Shown one piece after another: positions 8,232-17,900 of a DNA stretch of 64,000 nt (positions are counted from its first letter, which is position 1; each line of letters begins with the position of its first letter). The stretch is from the NCBI RefSeq assembly GCF_043195195.1, contig NZ_JBAFWT010000007.1, forward strand, positions 99,767-163,766. Direction: 5' to 3'. The translations under genes and the position numbers were made by a program. The notes beneath the pieces were generated by a model. The model ran no database searches, had not been told where the DNA came from, and was given only the letters and a program-made list of their open reading frames with translations. This stretch comes from NCEH01 sp043195195. Lineage in GTDB: Bacteria > Pseudomonadota > Alphaproteobacteria > Rhizobiales > Xanthobacteraceae.

Positions 8232-9689
8232 ATGACGGCACGCGACGCGCGCCCCAGGAGAGCTGAAGCCGCGCCGGCACCGCGCCTGCGGGGTCATGCT
8301 CCGAGCGTCGCGCTGCTCCGCGCCCGCTGTGCCATCGCAGTGGTCATCGTCGCGGCCGCCCTTGCCATTTCCAGCTTCGGCTGGGCCGGCCCCGCATCGG
8401 CTGCCGACCCGACGGCGCTACAGATCGCCGCGCGCCCCGATGAATTACCTGCCCCCGCGGCATCCGAGCAAGGGCTGCCGAACGAACCGGCCGCCCAGGG
8501 TCCTGCCATCCCTCCGGGTCCCGCCATCGCCACGGGCGCGCGCCTCGCTGGCGATGCCCAGCGAACCCGCCTCGTGATCGACCTCGATCGGAAGGTGGAG
8601 TTTCGAGCTTTCACCTTAGCCAATCCCTATCGCGTCATTCTCGACCTGCCGGCGGTCCGCTTCGCGTTCGACGCCTCCAAGGGCCAGACCAAGCGGGGCC
8701 TGGTGAATGCATACCGTTACGGCGAGTTCGCACCCGGCAAGGCGCGGGTGGTGATCGACGTCGGCGAGCCCGTCGCCATCGACAAGGCTTTCATCCTGGA
8801 TGCGATCGACGACCAGCCGGCACGGCTGGTGCTCGACCTCGTCAAGACCGACGCGGCGCATTTTACCTCCACCGTTGCGACCGCGGCGGAGGCGCGCGGG
8901 GCCCCCGCCGCGATGCCGGTGGCGACCGATGGCGTGGCCGACGGAGATACGCGGCCGGTGATCTGCCTCGACCCGGGCCATGGCGGCATCGATTCGGGCA
9001 CCACGGGCGCGAGCGCCTATTCGGAAAAGAACATCGTGCTTGATGTGGCGCTCGCCCTGAAGGCGAAGCTGGAGGCGAGCGGGAAATATCGCGTGGTGAT
9101 GACGCGTTCCACCGATACCTTCATCGCGCTTGGGGAGCGGGTGCGAATCGCGCGCGCCAATCGCGCCGCCCTGTTCGTCTCGATCCATGCCGACGCGCTT
9201 GCCAGCGGCGACGGGCAGGCGCGGGGCGCGAGCGTCTATACCCTGTCGGAAACCGCCAGCGACGCCGAGTCCGCCCATCTCGCGGAAAAGGAAAACAAAG
9301 CCGACCTCATCGCGGGCGTGGATCTCTCGGAAGAGAGCAACGAAGTTGCCGGCATCCTGTTCGACCTCGCCCAGCGCGAGACCAAGAATTTTTCAGCCCT
9401 GTTCGCCCGAACCCTCGTCGGGGCCATGAAGGGCGCCGGCCGCATCCACAAGTCGCCGTTGAAATCGGCCGGCTTCCGGGTGCTGAAAGCGCACGACGTC
9501 CCCTCGGTGCTGGTGGAAGTGGGCTACATGTCGAGCCGCGAGGATCTCAAGCTGATGACCTCGGACGCTTGGCGCGAGAAGGTGACGGACGCGATGCAGA
9601 GCGCCATCAACGAATTCTTCGCCACGCGGGTGGCCGGCGGCAATGCGGTCACTCCCGAGCCGGTCGCCACGGGGAGCCTGCCGCGCTGA
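8232..9689 (+). CDS. amiC: N-acetylmuramoyl-L-alanine amidase with AMIN domain
   Basis: Periplasmic zinc amidase that cleaves the amide between muramic acid and the peptide stem during cell separation. The ATG at 8232 follows AGGGGAAGG at good spacing (485 residues); a GTG at 8223 is an alternative. A long Arg/Ala-rich start and a hydrophobic export segment (about residues 35-60, ending ASA) come first, then an AMIN septal-targeting domain (about 80-200), then Amidase_3 with CLDPGHGGIDSGTTG, the zinc-site glutamate in SEKNIVLDVAL, SIHADAL and the catalytic glutamate in VLVEVGYMSS. It precedes penicillin-binding protein 1A on the same strand, a common alphaproteobacterial pairing. Confidence 0.93.
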   Translation: MTARDARPRRAEAAPAPRLRGHAPSVALLRARCAIAVVIVAAALAISSFGWAGPASAADPTALQIAARPDELPAPAASEQGLPNEPAAQGPAIPPGPAIATGARLAGDAQRTRLVIDLDRKVEFRAFTLANPYRVILDLPAVRFAFDASKGQTKRGLVNAYRYGEFAPGKARVVIDVGEPVAIDKAFILDAIDDQPARLVLDLVKTDAAHFTSTVATAAEARGAPAAMPVATDGVADGDTRPVICLDPGHGGIDSGTTGASAYSEKNIVLDVALALKAKLEASGKYRVVMTRSTDTFIALGERVRIARANRAALFVSIHADALASGDGQARGASVYTLSETASDAESAHLAEKENKADLIAGVDLSEESNEVAGILFDLAQRETKNFSALFARTLVGAMKGAGRIHKSPLKSAGFRVLKAHDVPSVLVEVGYMSSREDLKLMTSDAWREKVTDAMQSAINEFFATRVAGGNAVTPEPVATGSLPR

Positions 9690-9909
9690 CCCTTGCCACC
9701 CTTGCCTCAGGGGAAGGTCCTCTCCTTTTTCCCCAGCGGTCGTGAAGCAGCCACTTTTGGCCAACATAGCCGTGACGTCGGTGCCGAATTCGTCTGTTTG
9801 GGCGCCGTGACCCTTGCGCAAAGGGGGCGAATGCGGCTTTTGGACAGGCTTGGCCTCGCCAGGCAGCAAGGCTGCTGTTTCAGGGTGTCGTGGTGGGAGA
9901 GCCGGCGAA

Positions 9910-12360
9910 ATGCGGCTGCTGTTGAGGTTCTTCGGGTTTCTGTTCGCCCTCGGCACGCTTGTGCTGCTCGTGGGGGCGGCGGGGGCGACCTATTTCGTCT
10001 GGAAATACTCCCAGGACCTGCCCGACTATACCCAGCTCCAGAATTACGAGCCGCCGGTGATGACCCGCGTCCATGCCGACGACGGGTCGCTGGTGGCTGA
10101 ATGGGCGCGCCAGCGCCGGCTCTATATCCCGATCCAATCGGTGCCGAAGCTGGTGATCGAGGCGTTCCTTTCGGCCGAGGACAAGAATTTCTACGAGCAC
10201 GGCGGCATCGACCCCGTCGGCATCTTCCGCGCCGGCATGGTCTATCTCCAGAATTTCGGCTCGAACCGCCGGCCCCAGGGCGCCTCCACCATCACCCAGC
10301 AGGTGGCCAAGAACTTCCTGCTGACCAATGAGGTGTCGTTCGACCGGAAGATCAAGGAAGCGCTGCTGGCGCTGCGCATCGAGCGCGCCTATTCCAAGGA
10401 TCGCATCCTTGAGCTGTATCTGAACGAAATCTACCTCGGCATGGGTGCCTACGGCATCGCGGCTGCCGCCCTGGTCTATTTCGACAAATCGGTCGAGGAC
10501 CTGAACGTCCAGGAAGCGGCTTATCTTGCCGCGCTGCCAAAGGCGCCGTCCTCCTACAATCCGTTCCGCGAGCGCGAGCGCGCCACCGACCGCCGCAACT
10601 GGGTCATCGACCGCATGGCGGAAAACGGCTTCATCACCGCCGCCCAGGCGGAAGTCGCCAAGAAGTCCTCCATCGACGTGACGCCCCGTCCCACCGGCGC
10701 GCAGATCTTCGCGGCGGAATATTACGCTGAGGAAGTGCGCCGCCAGGTCTACGAGCGCTATGGCGAGACCAAGCTCTACGAGGGCGGCCTCTCGGTGCGC
10801 ACGGCGCTCAATCCGAAGATGCAGATGATCGCCAAGAAGGCGCTCTCCGACGGCTTGGTGCGATACGACGAGCAGCGCGGCTGGCGCGGCCCGGTGAATC
10901 ACATCGACATTTCCGGCGACTGGGGCCAGAAGCTCGCCGAGCTGAAGGCCTATTACGACATTCCCTGGAAGCTCGCGGTGGTGCTCGATTCGGGCAAGGA
11001 CACCGCGCGCATCGGCCTGCAGCCGCCGCGCGAGAAGTCGGGCAGCACCTCGACGCAGCGTGACCTCGGCCTGATCAATCTGGACGGCGTCAAATGGGCG
11101 CGCTGGGTCAAGGGGCCGGACGCTGGCAAGGCGGTAAGCTCGGTCGCACAGGTGCTTAAGCCGGGCGACGTGGTCTATGTCGAGCCGATCGCCGGCAAGG
11201 ACGGCCAGTACCGCCTCCACCAAATTCCCGAGATCGAGGGAGCCATGGTGGTGATGGAGCCGCTGACCGGGCGCGTGCTCGCGCTGTCCGGCGGCTTCTC
11301 CTATGACGAAAGCCAGTTCAACCGTGCCACCCAGGCGTTGCGCCAGCCCGGCTCCTCGTTCAAGCCCATCGTCTATTCCGCGGCCCTCGATAATGGCTAC
11401 ACGCCCTCCACGGTGGTGCTGGACGCGCCGATCGAGATCGACCAGGGCCCAGGCCTTGGGGTTTGGGCGCCGGAAAACTACGCCAAGAAATTCTATGGCC
11501 CGCAGACCCTGCGGTTCGGCCTGGAGCAGTCGCGCAACGTCATGACCGTGCGCCTGGCCCAGGATGTCGGCATGCCGATCATCACCGAATATGCCAAGAA
11601 GTTCGGCGTCTATGACGACATGCTGCCGGTGCTCTCCATGGCGCTCGGCGCCGGTGAGACCACGCTCATGCGCATGGTCGGCGCCTATGCGATCATGGCC
11701 AATGGCGGGCGCAAGGTGACGCCGTCGCTGATCGACCGCATCCAGGACCGCTACGGCCATACCATCTACCGCCACGACGAGCGCGAGTGCCGGGGCTGTG
11801 ACGCCGAGAGCTGGCAGAACCAGCCCGAGCCGACCCTGATCGATCGCCGCCCGGTGGTTCTCGATCCCATGACCGCCTATCAGATCACCTCCATGATGGA
11901 GGGCGTGGTCCAGCGCGGCACGGGCACGGCGCTGAAGGACCTCGGCAAGCCGGTGGCCGGCAAGAGCGGCACCACCAATGACGAGAAGGACGCCTGGTTC
12001 ATCGCCTTCACACCGGAAGTGGTGGTGGGCGTCTATCTCGGCTACGACAAGCCCAAGCCCATGGGCAAGGGCTCGACCGGCGGCGTTCTCTCCGCCCCGA
12101 TCGTGCGTGAATTCATGAAGACCGCGCTGGCCGATCGTCCCGCCATTCCGTTCCGCGTGCCGCCGGGCATCAAGCTGGTGCGCATCAATCCCAAGAGCGG
12201 CCTGAGGGCGAGCACGGGCGAAAACGCCATCCTGGAGGCCTTCAAGCCGGGGACGGCGCCGCCCGACAGCTATTCGGTGATCGGGGCGAGCGATGCGCCG
12301 ATGACCGTGACGCCGGAAGCCGACCGGGCGGTGCGCAGCGGCACCGGCGGGCTGTACTGA
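9910..12360 (+). CDS. mrcA: penicillin-binding protein 1A (bifunctional transglycosylase/transpeptidase)
   Basis: Inner-membrane class A PBP that polymerises and cross-links peptidoglycan. The ATG at 9910 (GGGAGAGC upstream) gives 816 residues; an upstream in-frame ATG at 9814 adds 32 residues without family character. An N-terminal membrane anchor (about residues 5-30) precedes the GT51 domain with the catalytic glutamate in EDKNFYEHGGID and QGASTITQQVAKN. A PBP1A-type OB insert follows, then the transpeptidase with SSFKP (SxxK), SRN (SxN) and KSGTT (KTG-type). It is 220 bases after the amidase gene. Confidence 0.96.
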   Translation: MRLLLRFFGFLFALGTLVLLVGAAGATYFVWKYSQDLPDYTQLQNYEPPVMTRVHADDGSLVAEWARQRRLYIPIQSVPKLVIEAFLSAEDKNFYEHGGIDPVGIFRAGMVYLQNFGSNRRPQGASTITQQVAKNFLLTNEVSFDRKIKEALLALRIERAYSKDRILELYLNEIYLGMGAYGIAAAALVYFDKSVEDLNVQEAAYLAALPKAPSSYNPFRERERATDRRNWVIDRMAENGFITAAQAEVAKKSSIDVTPRPTGAQIFAAEYYAEEVRRQVYERYGETKLYEGGLSVRTALNPKMQMIAKKALSDGLVRYDEQRGWRGPVNHIDISGDWGQKLAELKAYYDIPWKLAVVLDSGKDTARIGLQPPREKSGSTSTQRDLGLINLDGVKWARWVKGPDAGKAVSSVAQVLKPGDVVYVEPIAGKDGQYRLHQIPEIEGAMVVMEPLTGRVLALSGGFSYDESQFNRATQALRQPGSSFKPIVYSAALDNGYTPSTVVLDAPIEIDQGPGLGVWAPENYAKKFYGPQTLRFGLEQSRNVMTVRLAQDVGMPIITEYAKKFGVYDDMLPVLSMALGAGETTLMRMVGAYAIMANGGRKVTPSLIDRIQDRYGHTIYRHDERECRGCDAESWQNQPEPTLIDRRPVVLDPMTAYQITSMMEGVVQRGTGTALKDLGKPVAGKSGTTNDEKDAWFIAFTPEVVVGVYLGYDKPKPMGKGSTGGVLSAPIVREFMKTALADRPAIPFRVPPGIKLVRINPKSGLRASTGENAILEAFKPGTAPPDSYSVIGASDAPMTVTPEADRAVRSGTGGLY

Positions 12361-12520
12361 GCGCCTTCCCGTTCCCTCTCCCGTGTGCGGGGGAAGGGCG
12401 AGGGGAGGGGCACTCAAGCTGAGCGACGCCACCCAAGCATCTCGCTCTTTGCCCGGCGCCCGTTTACAGGCCGGTGCACCGCCGCTATTTTCCGCGGCCC
12501 TCGGATCAGAAAGGTTTCCC

Positions 12521-13651
12521 ATGCGTGCGGAGCTCGCCGCGAAAGTCGACGAGATCAATCAGTCCGTTGATCTGCTGCGTCAGCATCTCAATGTGGACCG
12601 CTCGCGTCGGCGCCTCGCCGAATTGAACAACATCGCCGAGGATCCGAACCTCTGGAACGATCCGGAGCGGGCGCAGAAGATCATGCAGGAGCGCACCGGC
12701 CTTGAGGACGCGCTCGGCGCCATCGACCGGGTCAATCGCGATCTCGCCGACAATGTCGAATTGATCGAGCTTGGCGAGGCCGAGGGCGATGAGGGGGTCA
12801 TCTCGGAAGCTGCCGCCGCGCTCGACGGGCTGAAGGCCGAGCTGGCGCGCCGCGAACTGGACGCCCTGCTTGCGGGCGAGGCGGATTCCAACGACAGCTA
12901 TCTGGAAGTCCATGCCGGCGCCGGCGGCACCGACAGCCAGGACTGGGCCGAGATGCTGCTGCGCATGTACCGGCGCTGGTGCGAGCGCCACGGCTTCAAG
13001 GTGGAGCTGATGGACGAATCACAGGGCGAGCAGGCCGGCCTGAAGTCCGCCACCATCCAGGTGAAGGGCCATAATGCCTATGGCTGGCTGAAGACCGAGG
13101 CGGGCGTGCACCGCCTGGTGCGCATCTCGCCGTTCGATTCCAACGCCCGGCGGCAGACCTCGTTCGCCAGCGTCGACGTCTATCCGGTGGTGGACGACCG
13201 CATCGTGGTGGACATCAAGGAAGCCGACGTGCGGGTGGACACCATGCGCTCCGGCGGCGCGGGCGGGCAGCACGTGAACAAGACCGAATCGGCCGTGCGC
13301 CTCACCCATATTCCCACCGGCATCGCGGTGGTGAGCGAGGGCGACCGCTCCCAGCACAAGAACCGCGCCACCGCCTGGAACATGCTGCGCGCCAAGCTCT
13401 ATGATTTGGAGCTGAAGCGGCGTGAGGCCGAGGCGATCGCGGAGCAGGCGGCCAAGACCGATATCGGCTGGGGCCACCAGATCCGCTCTTACGTGCTCCA
13501 GCCCTATCAGCTGGTGAAGGACCTGCGCACCGGCGTCACGTCGGGCACGCCGCAGGAAGTGCTGGACGGCGATCTCGACCCCTTCATGGAAGCCGCCCTC
13601 GCCCAGCGCGCCTATGGCGGCGGGCCGGATCAGGTCGAAGACGTGGAGTGA
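12521..13651 (+). CDS. prfB: peptide chain release factor 2
   Basis: Recognises UGA and UAA stop codons and triggers peptide release on the ribosome. From the ATG at 12521 the 376-residue frame is continuous: it lacks the in-frame UGA and +1 programmed shift that regulate prfB in E. coli, as is usual in alphaproteobacteria. The anticodon-like SPF tripeptide is in VRISPFDSNARRQ and the catalytic GGQ is in SGGAGGQHVNKTESA (about residues 245-256). The C-terminus TDIGWGHQIRSY...DLRTGV is typical. The 160 bases before the gene hold a C/G-rich hairpin and no other gene. Confidence 0.97.
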   Translation: MRAELAAKVDEINQSVDLLRQHLNVDRSRRRLAELNNIAEDPNLWNDPERAQKIMQERTGLEDALGAIDRVNRDLADNVELIELGEAEGDEGVISEAAAALDGLKAELARRELDALLAGEADSNDSYLEVHAGAGGTDSQDWAEMLLRMYRRWCERHGFKVELMDESQGEQAGLKSATIQVKGHNAYGWLKTEAGVHRLVRISPFDSNARRQTSFASVDVYPVVDDRIVVDIKEADVRVDTMRSGGAGGQHVNKTESAVRLTHIPTGIAVVSEGDRSQHKNRATAWNMLRAKLYDLELKRREAEAIAEQAAKTDIGWGHQIRSYVLQPYQLVKDLRTGVTSGTPQEVLDGDLDPFMEAALAQRAYGGGPDQVEDVE

Positions 13652-13682
13652 GCGCGCAGCGGCGCCACCGGGATGGCGCCGC

Positions 13683-14293
13683 TTAACAGGGTCCGCAGGA
13701 AGTGCGGTGGCGCCGTTTCTCCTGCTTGCATGTGCCGTGACCCCCGACCTCTTTCGGATCGAATGGGCTCGCGTGCGATTTCAGCCAGTCGAGCCAACGG
13801 TCTCGCTCGTCCGTCGCCAGAGGTGACTTGCGATGGCCGCGCCGGGCATTCATTTCCAGGCGATAGCCTTCGCCGGGAAATGGCTCCTCATCGCTGCTGA
13901 TTCGCCAAGCGCGATCGAAGATCAGAACGTATTTTCCCGAAACGTCGGTTTCTTTTTCAGCGGGACAATGCACGGGATTGTGGACTTGTTTAAGAGATGC
14001 GGGACCATTTGGCTGATAGATATTATCAGGCCACGCGCTCTTATTTGGTTTTTTGCATTGAAAGTCTTCAGAATTCCAATAATCACGAAACAATAGTTTT
14101 CTTGTAACCTCGCCGCCCCAGACAACGGCATGAGGATGCCTCCCCAGGGGCCCCCGGCGAAGGCCACCACCAGATCCCCGACTTGGGCATGTCGGCGGAT
14201 CCGGGGCTTGCAGATTGCTAGCGTGGTCGCTGGCGATTCGAAATTCGGTGCGGAGCCGTTATCCGCCGTGATGACGTATCGCCAGAGGTTCAT
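13683..14293 (-). pseudogene. Nmad2-domain (nucleotide modification associated) protein, split by a frameshift
   Basis: The N-terminal part, from ATG 14293, reads MNLWRYVITADNGSAPNF, then LAICKPRIRRHAQVGDLVVAFAG, which resembles the start of Nmad2 domain proteins as I remember them. In the next frame the remainder continues: GRHPHAVVWGGEVTRKLLFRDYWNSEDF, then KKPN, DNIYQP, and KYVLIFDRAWRI, which are later elements of the same family. The frame changes inside a G5C4 run near 14143-14155; restoring one base rejoins the halves into about 203 residues. Nmad2 domains were described from phage nucleotide-modification contexts, but standalone chromosomal copies exist and their function is unclear. 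DNA here is less GC-rich than its neighbours. It is either a recent pseudogene or a sequencing error in a homopolymer. Confidence 0.65.
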
Positions 14294-14350
14294 GGCTAAA
14301 TATCCCTGAGTTGGTCGATAATTGCAGGGACTATCCTGGGTTGGCAACCG

Positions 14351-14824
14351 CTAAGCCAGCGCCTTCGCGGCTTCCAGCACCTCTTCCGGATGGCCGTCCA
14401 CCTTCACCTTCGGCCAGACCTTGGCGATGGTGCCATCGCGGCCGATGAGCAGGGTCACGCGCTCTATCCCCATGTATTTTCGGCCGTACATGCTCTTTTC
14501 CCCCCAGACGCCATAGGCCGCGAGCATGGCCGTGGCCTCGTCGGAAGCGAGCGGAATTTCGAGGTCGTATTTGGTCTTGAACTTGTCCTGCTTCGCCACC
14601 GGATCGGCCGAGACGCCGAGAATGTCGGTGTCGGCCCGTGCGAATTCCGCCCGCAGGCGGTTGAAGGCAATGGCTTCCTTGGTGCATCCCGGAGTATCAG
14701 CCTTGGGATAGAAATAGAGCACCAGCTTGCGGCCGGCAAAGTCGCTGAGGGAGACGCTGCCGCCGCCGTCGCGCGGCAAGGTGAAGGCGGGAGCGGGTGC
14801 ACCCGGGAGGGGAATTTCAGTCAA
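14351..14824 (-). CDS. bcp: thioredoxin-dependent peroxiredoxin of the BCP/PrxQ family
   Basis: Cytosolic thiol peroxidase that reduces hydrogen peroxide and organic hydroperoxides. The 157-residue thioredoxin fold has the peroxidatic cysteine at C47 in PKADTPGCTKEA. The resolving cysteine usually five residues later is absent, and no other cysteine occurs in the protein, so it must act as a 1-Cys enzyme or use an external thiol. C-terminal KVWPKVKVDGHPEEVLEAAKAL is typical. Its start lies about 135 bases from the divergently transcribed AsmA-like gene, so the two may share a regulatory region. Confidence 0.93.
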   Translation of the reverse strand: MTEIPLPGAPAPAFTLPRDGGGSVSLSDFAGRKLVLYFYPKADTPGCTKEAIAFNRLRAEFARADTDILGVSADPVAKQDKFKTKYDLEIPLASDEATAMLAAYGVWGEKSMYGRKYMGIERVTLLIGRDGTIAKVWPKVKVDGHPEEVLEAAKALA

Positions 14825-14958
14825 GTGCCTTCCTTTCGACGTGTGGGTGTCTTACCGGCAGAGCCAGATCCCCTTGCTTGGAAAACTGGATCGTACATTC
14901 TGGCGCCGCACCATGCCGGCGCGGGGGCGCTTTGAGGCACGCGGAGGGTTGCGAAGGG

Positions 14959-17900
14959 ATGAGCGATAACGCAAGGCAGCCGAAGCCGGGCGAGCGGCAC
15001 GCCCGGCGTTCGCGCCTGCAAGGCATTGCCGGCGCGCTCGTGCCCCGCAGCCGCCTCGCGCGCCTGGCCATGTGGCTGCTCGTGGGCGTGTTCGCCATCG
15101 GCGGCCTCGCGGCGCTCGCTCTGTATGGGTTGATCTCGCAGGGCATCGTTACCGCGAACATTGCCACGCCCTATATCGAGCGCGCCATAGAGGATCGCCT
15201 CGGACCGAATTACAAGGTGAAGATCGGCTCGACCACGATGGAAACCGTCGCGGAGGGGAGCACGGTCGTTATCGTCCACGACATCCGCGTGACCGGACCC
15301 GACGGCGAACTCGTCGCCGGGGCGCCGAGCGCCGAGGTCGAATTGGAAGGCAGCCTGCTGACACTGTCGCCGCGGGCACGTCGGATCGACCTCATCGGCG
15401 CGGAAATGACCGTGAAGATCGCCGCCTCGGGTTCGGTCGCCGTGGCGACGGGCAAGGGGGCCAAGGCGATCACCACCACGCCGAGCGGCGATCCCCTGGT
15501 GCCGCCGGTACCGGGCACGAGTTCGGCGAGCCCCGCCAATGCGCCAGCAACAACGCCGACTGCGCCCGCCGGCTCCGTGCGCGAGCGCGCGTCGGATCCG
15601 CTGCTGCTGAGGGGGTTGGCCCAATGGCTCGATCAATTGGAGCGTGGCGGCCTTGACGGCGCGGCGCTCCAGGACGTCGGCCTCAAGGACGGCACCCTCA
15701 CGGTGCTGAACGAGGCGAGCGGCCGCAAAGTATCGTTCGACGACATCTCGATCCGCCTTGCGCGGCCGCCCTCCGGCGGCGCGGTGCTGACCTTCACCGT
15801 CAAGAGCCCGCACAGCACTGCGACCCTGATCGCCACCATCGGCCCGGTGAACAATCGCGAGCGCTCGGTGATGCTGGACGTGAAGGATGTCTCGACGCGC
15901 GATCTGGTCCAGGCTTTCAGCCAGGATTGGCGGCGCTTCTACATGGACATGCCGCTTTCCGCGACGTTCAGCGCCCGCTTGGCCTCGGACGGAAACGTGC
16001 GGGCTGCGAACGGCCGCGTGATGCTCGGGGCCGGGGAGATCGGCAACGGCGAGGACACGTCCGAACGTTTCGTGCTGGACGGTGCCGAACTCGCCGTGAC
16101 CCTCGACCCGCAACGGCGGGTGGTGGTCATCGATACGCTGGCGGCGAGCAAGAATGCCAACAAGGTCGCCCTGCAGGGCGAGGTGACCGTCCCGGCCTCG
16201 GCGGAGCAGGACTGGCCCTACGTGCTGCGTCAGCAGAATGTCATTTTCGCCGGGCCGGAGATGCCCGATCCCCCGCTGGCGCTGACCACGGCCGACGTGG
16301 GCGGGCGCTATACGCCGTCCAGCAAGCAATTGCTGTTCGAGCGCGGCGCGCTCTCCAGCGCCGCCGGGGGCCTCACCTTCACCGGTATGGTGGATTTTGG
16401 CATCGACGTGCCGGCGATCAAGCTCAATGCCGTGGGCTCGCCCATGCCCTCCACCACGGTGCGGCGCTTCTGGCCGGTGTCCATCGCCCCGCCGGCCCGC
16501 ACCTTTGTGCTGGAAAACGTGACCGGCGGAACGGTGGATGGCTCCACCATCGTCGTCAACATGCCGCTCGATCTGATCGGCCAGAAGGAAATTCCGCTGC
16601 CCGATGATGCCGTGCATCTGGAGATGAACGGCAGTGGTTTTTCGATCCAGGCGCTCAAGGGCTTGCCGCCGATCCGCGATGCGAAGCTCAATGTCCTGGT
16701 CACCGGCCGCACGGTCCGCGTGAACCTGCCCGAGGGCACCGTGGTCACGCCCGGCAATCGCAAGCTCGCCATGAGCGACGGCGTGTTCTTCATGCCAGAT
16801 TATTTCCCCCGCGAGCCGCGCAGCCAGATCCGGGTGAAGATCGACGGGCCGGCCGACGCCGGCATCGAAGTGCTCGGCATGGATGCGCTGAAGGGACCGG
16901 CCGGCACCGCCTATGATCCCGCCACCACGCGCGGTCGCCTCTCGGCCGTGGTGCAGATCAACATTCATTTCCGCAAGGTCGCTGATCCCGCCGACACCGA
17001 TTATTCGGTCGAGGCGACATTGACCGATTTCGGTTTGGACGATGTATTCGCCGGCCAACGCATGGAAGGGGCTACCGTTTCCGTGTTTGCGACGCCGGCC
17101 GGCATCCTGCTGCGCGGCGACGGCAAGCTTGCGGGGGCGCCCGCCACCTTCGAGTATGAGAAGAAGAAGGATCAGGCGGACGCCGACCTGCGCGTCAATG
17201 CCACCCTGGATGATTCCGCCCGCAGCAAGATCGGCATCGGGCTTACCGCGGTGTCCGGGCCGGTGCTGCTGAAGCTCGTCGGCACGACCAACAACAAGGA
17301 AACCAAGGCCAATATCGAGCTGGACCTCACGGCGGCGCGGATCTCGGATCTGATCCCAGGCCTGTCGAAGCCGGCCGGCCGGCCGCTGAAGGCCCGCTTC
17401 TCCACCGTCGACACCGGCTCGCGGATCAAGATCAACGAATTGGTGCTCGACGGGTCCGGAGCGCTGATCAAGGGGTCACTGGAACTCGCCGACAATGGCG
17501 ACTTGAACGCCGCCAATTTCCCGACCTTCCAGCTCAGCGACGGCGACAAGGCGAGCCTGAAGGCCGACCGCTCGGGCGACGTGCTGCGGGTCCGCATCAC
17601 CGGCGACGTGGTGGATGCGCGCGGCATCATGAAGAGCCTCATCGGCAGTCCGGCAGCGCCGAAGGATCCCAAGACCGGAAGGTCGCCTCGCAACCAGGAT
17701 GTGGACGTGGAGGCGAAGATTGGCGCGCTGACCGGCAACAACGGCGAGGTTCTGCGCCAGATGGACCTCACCGTGAGCCGGCGGGGCGTCGAGCTGCGCA
17801 ACTTCTCCATGAGCGCCAAGATCGGGCGGGAGGGCAATCTTGCGGGCGAGATCCGCAACACCGATGCCGGCCGCAGGGCTTTGTTCCTGCGCACCTCGGA

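Noticed and set aside
12383..12520. Upstream extension and possible programmed frameshift of prfB
   Set aside because: The gene is in one frame from ATG 12521 with family N-terminus MRAELAAKVDEINQSVDLLRQHL; the extension lies in a repeat-rich leader and no in-frame UGA occurs near codon 25.
9880..12558. 892-codon minus-strand open frame
   Set aside because: Antisense of penicillin-binding protein 1A and the prfB leader; composition (His, Arg, Gly rich) is that of a GC-rich shadow.
14821..17058. 745-codon minus-strand open frame
   Set aside because: Shadow of the AsmA-like gene; no recognisable motif.
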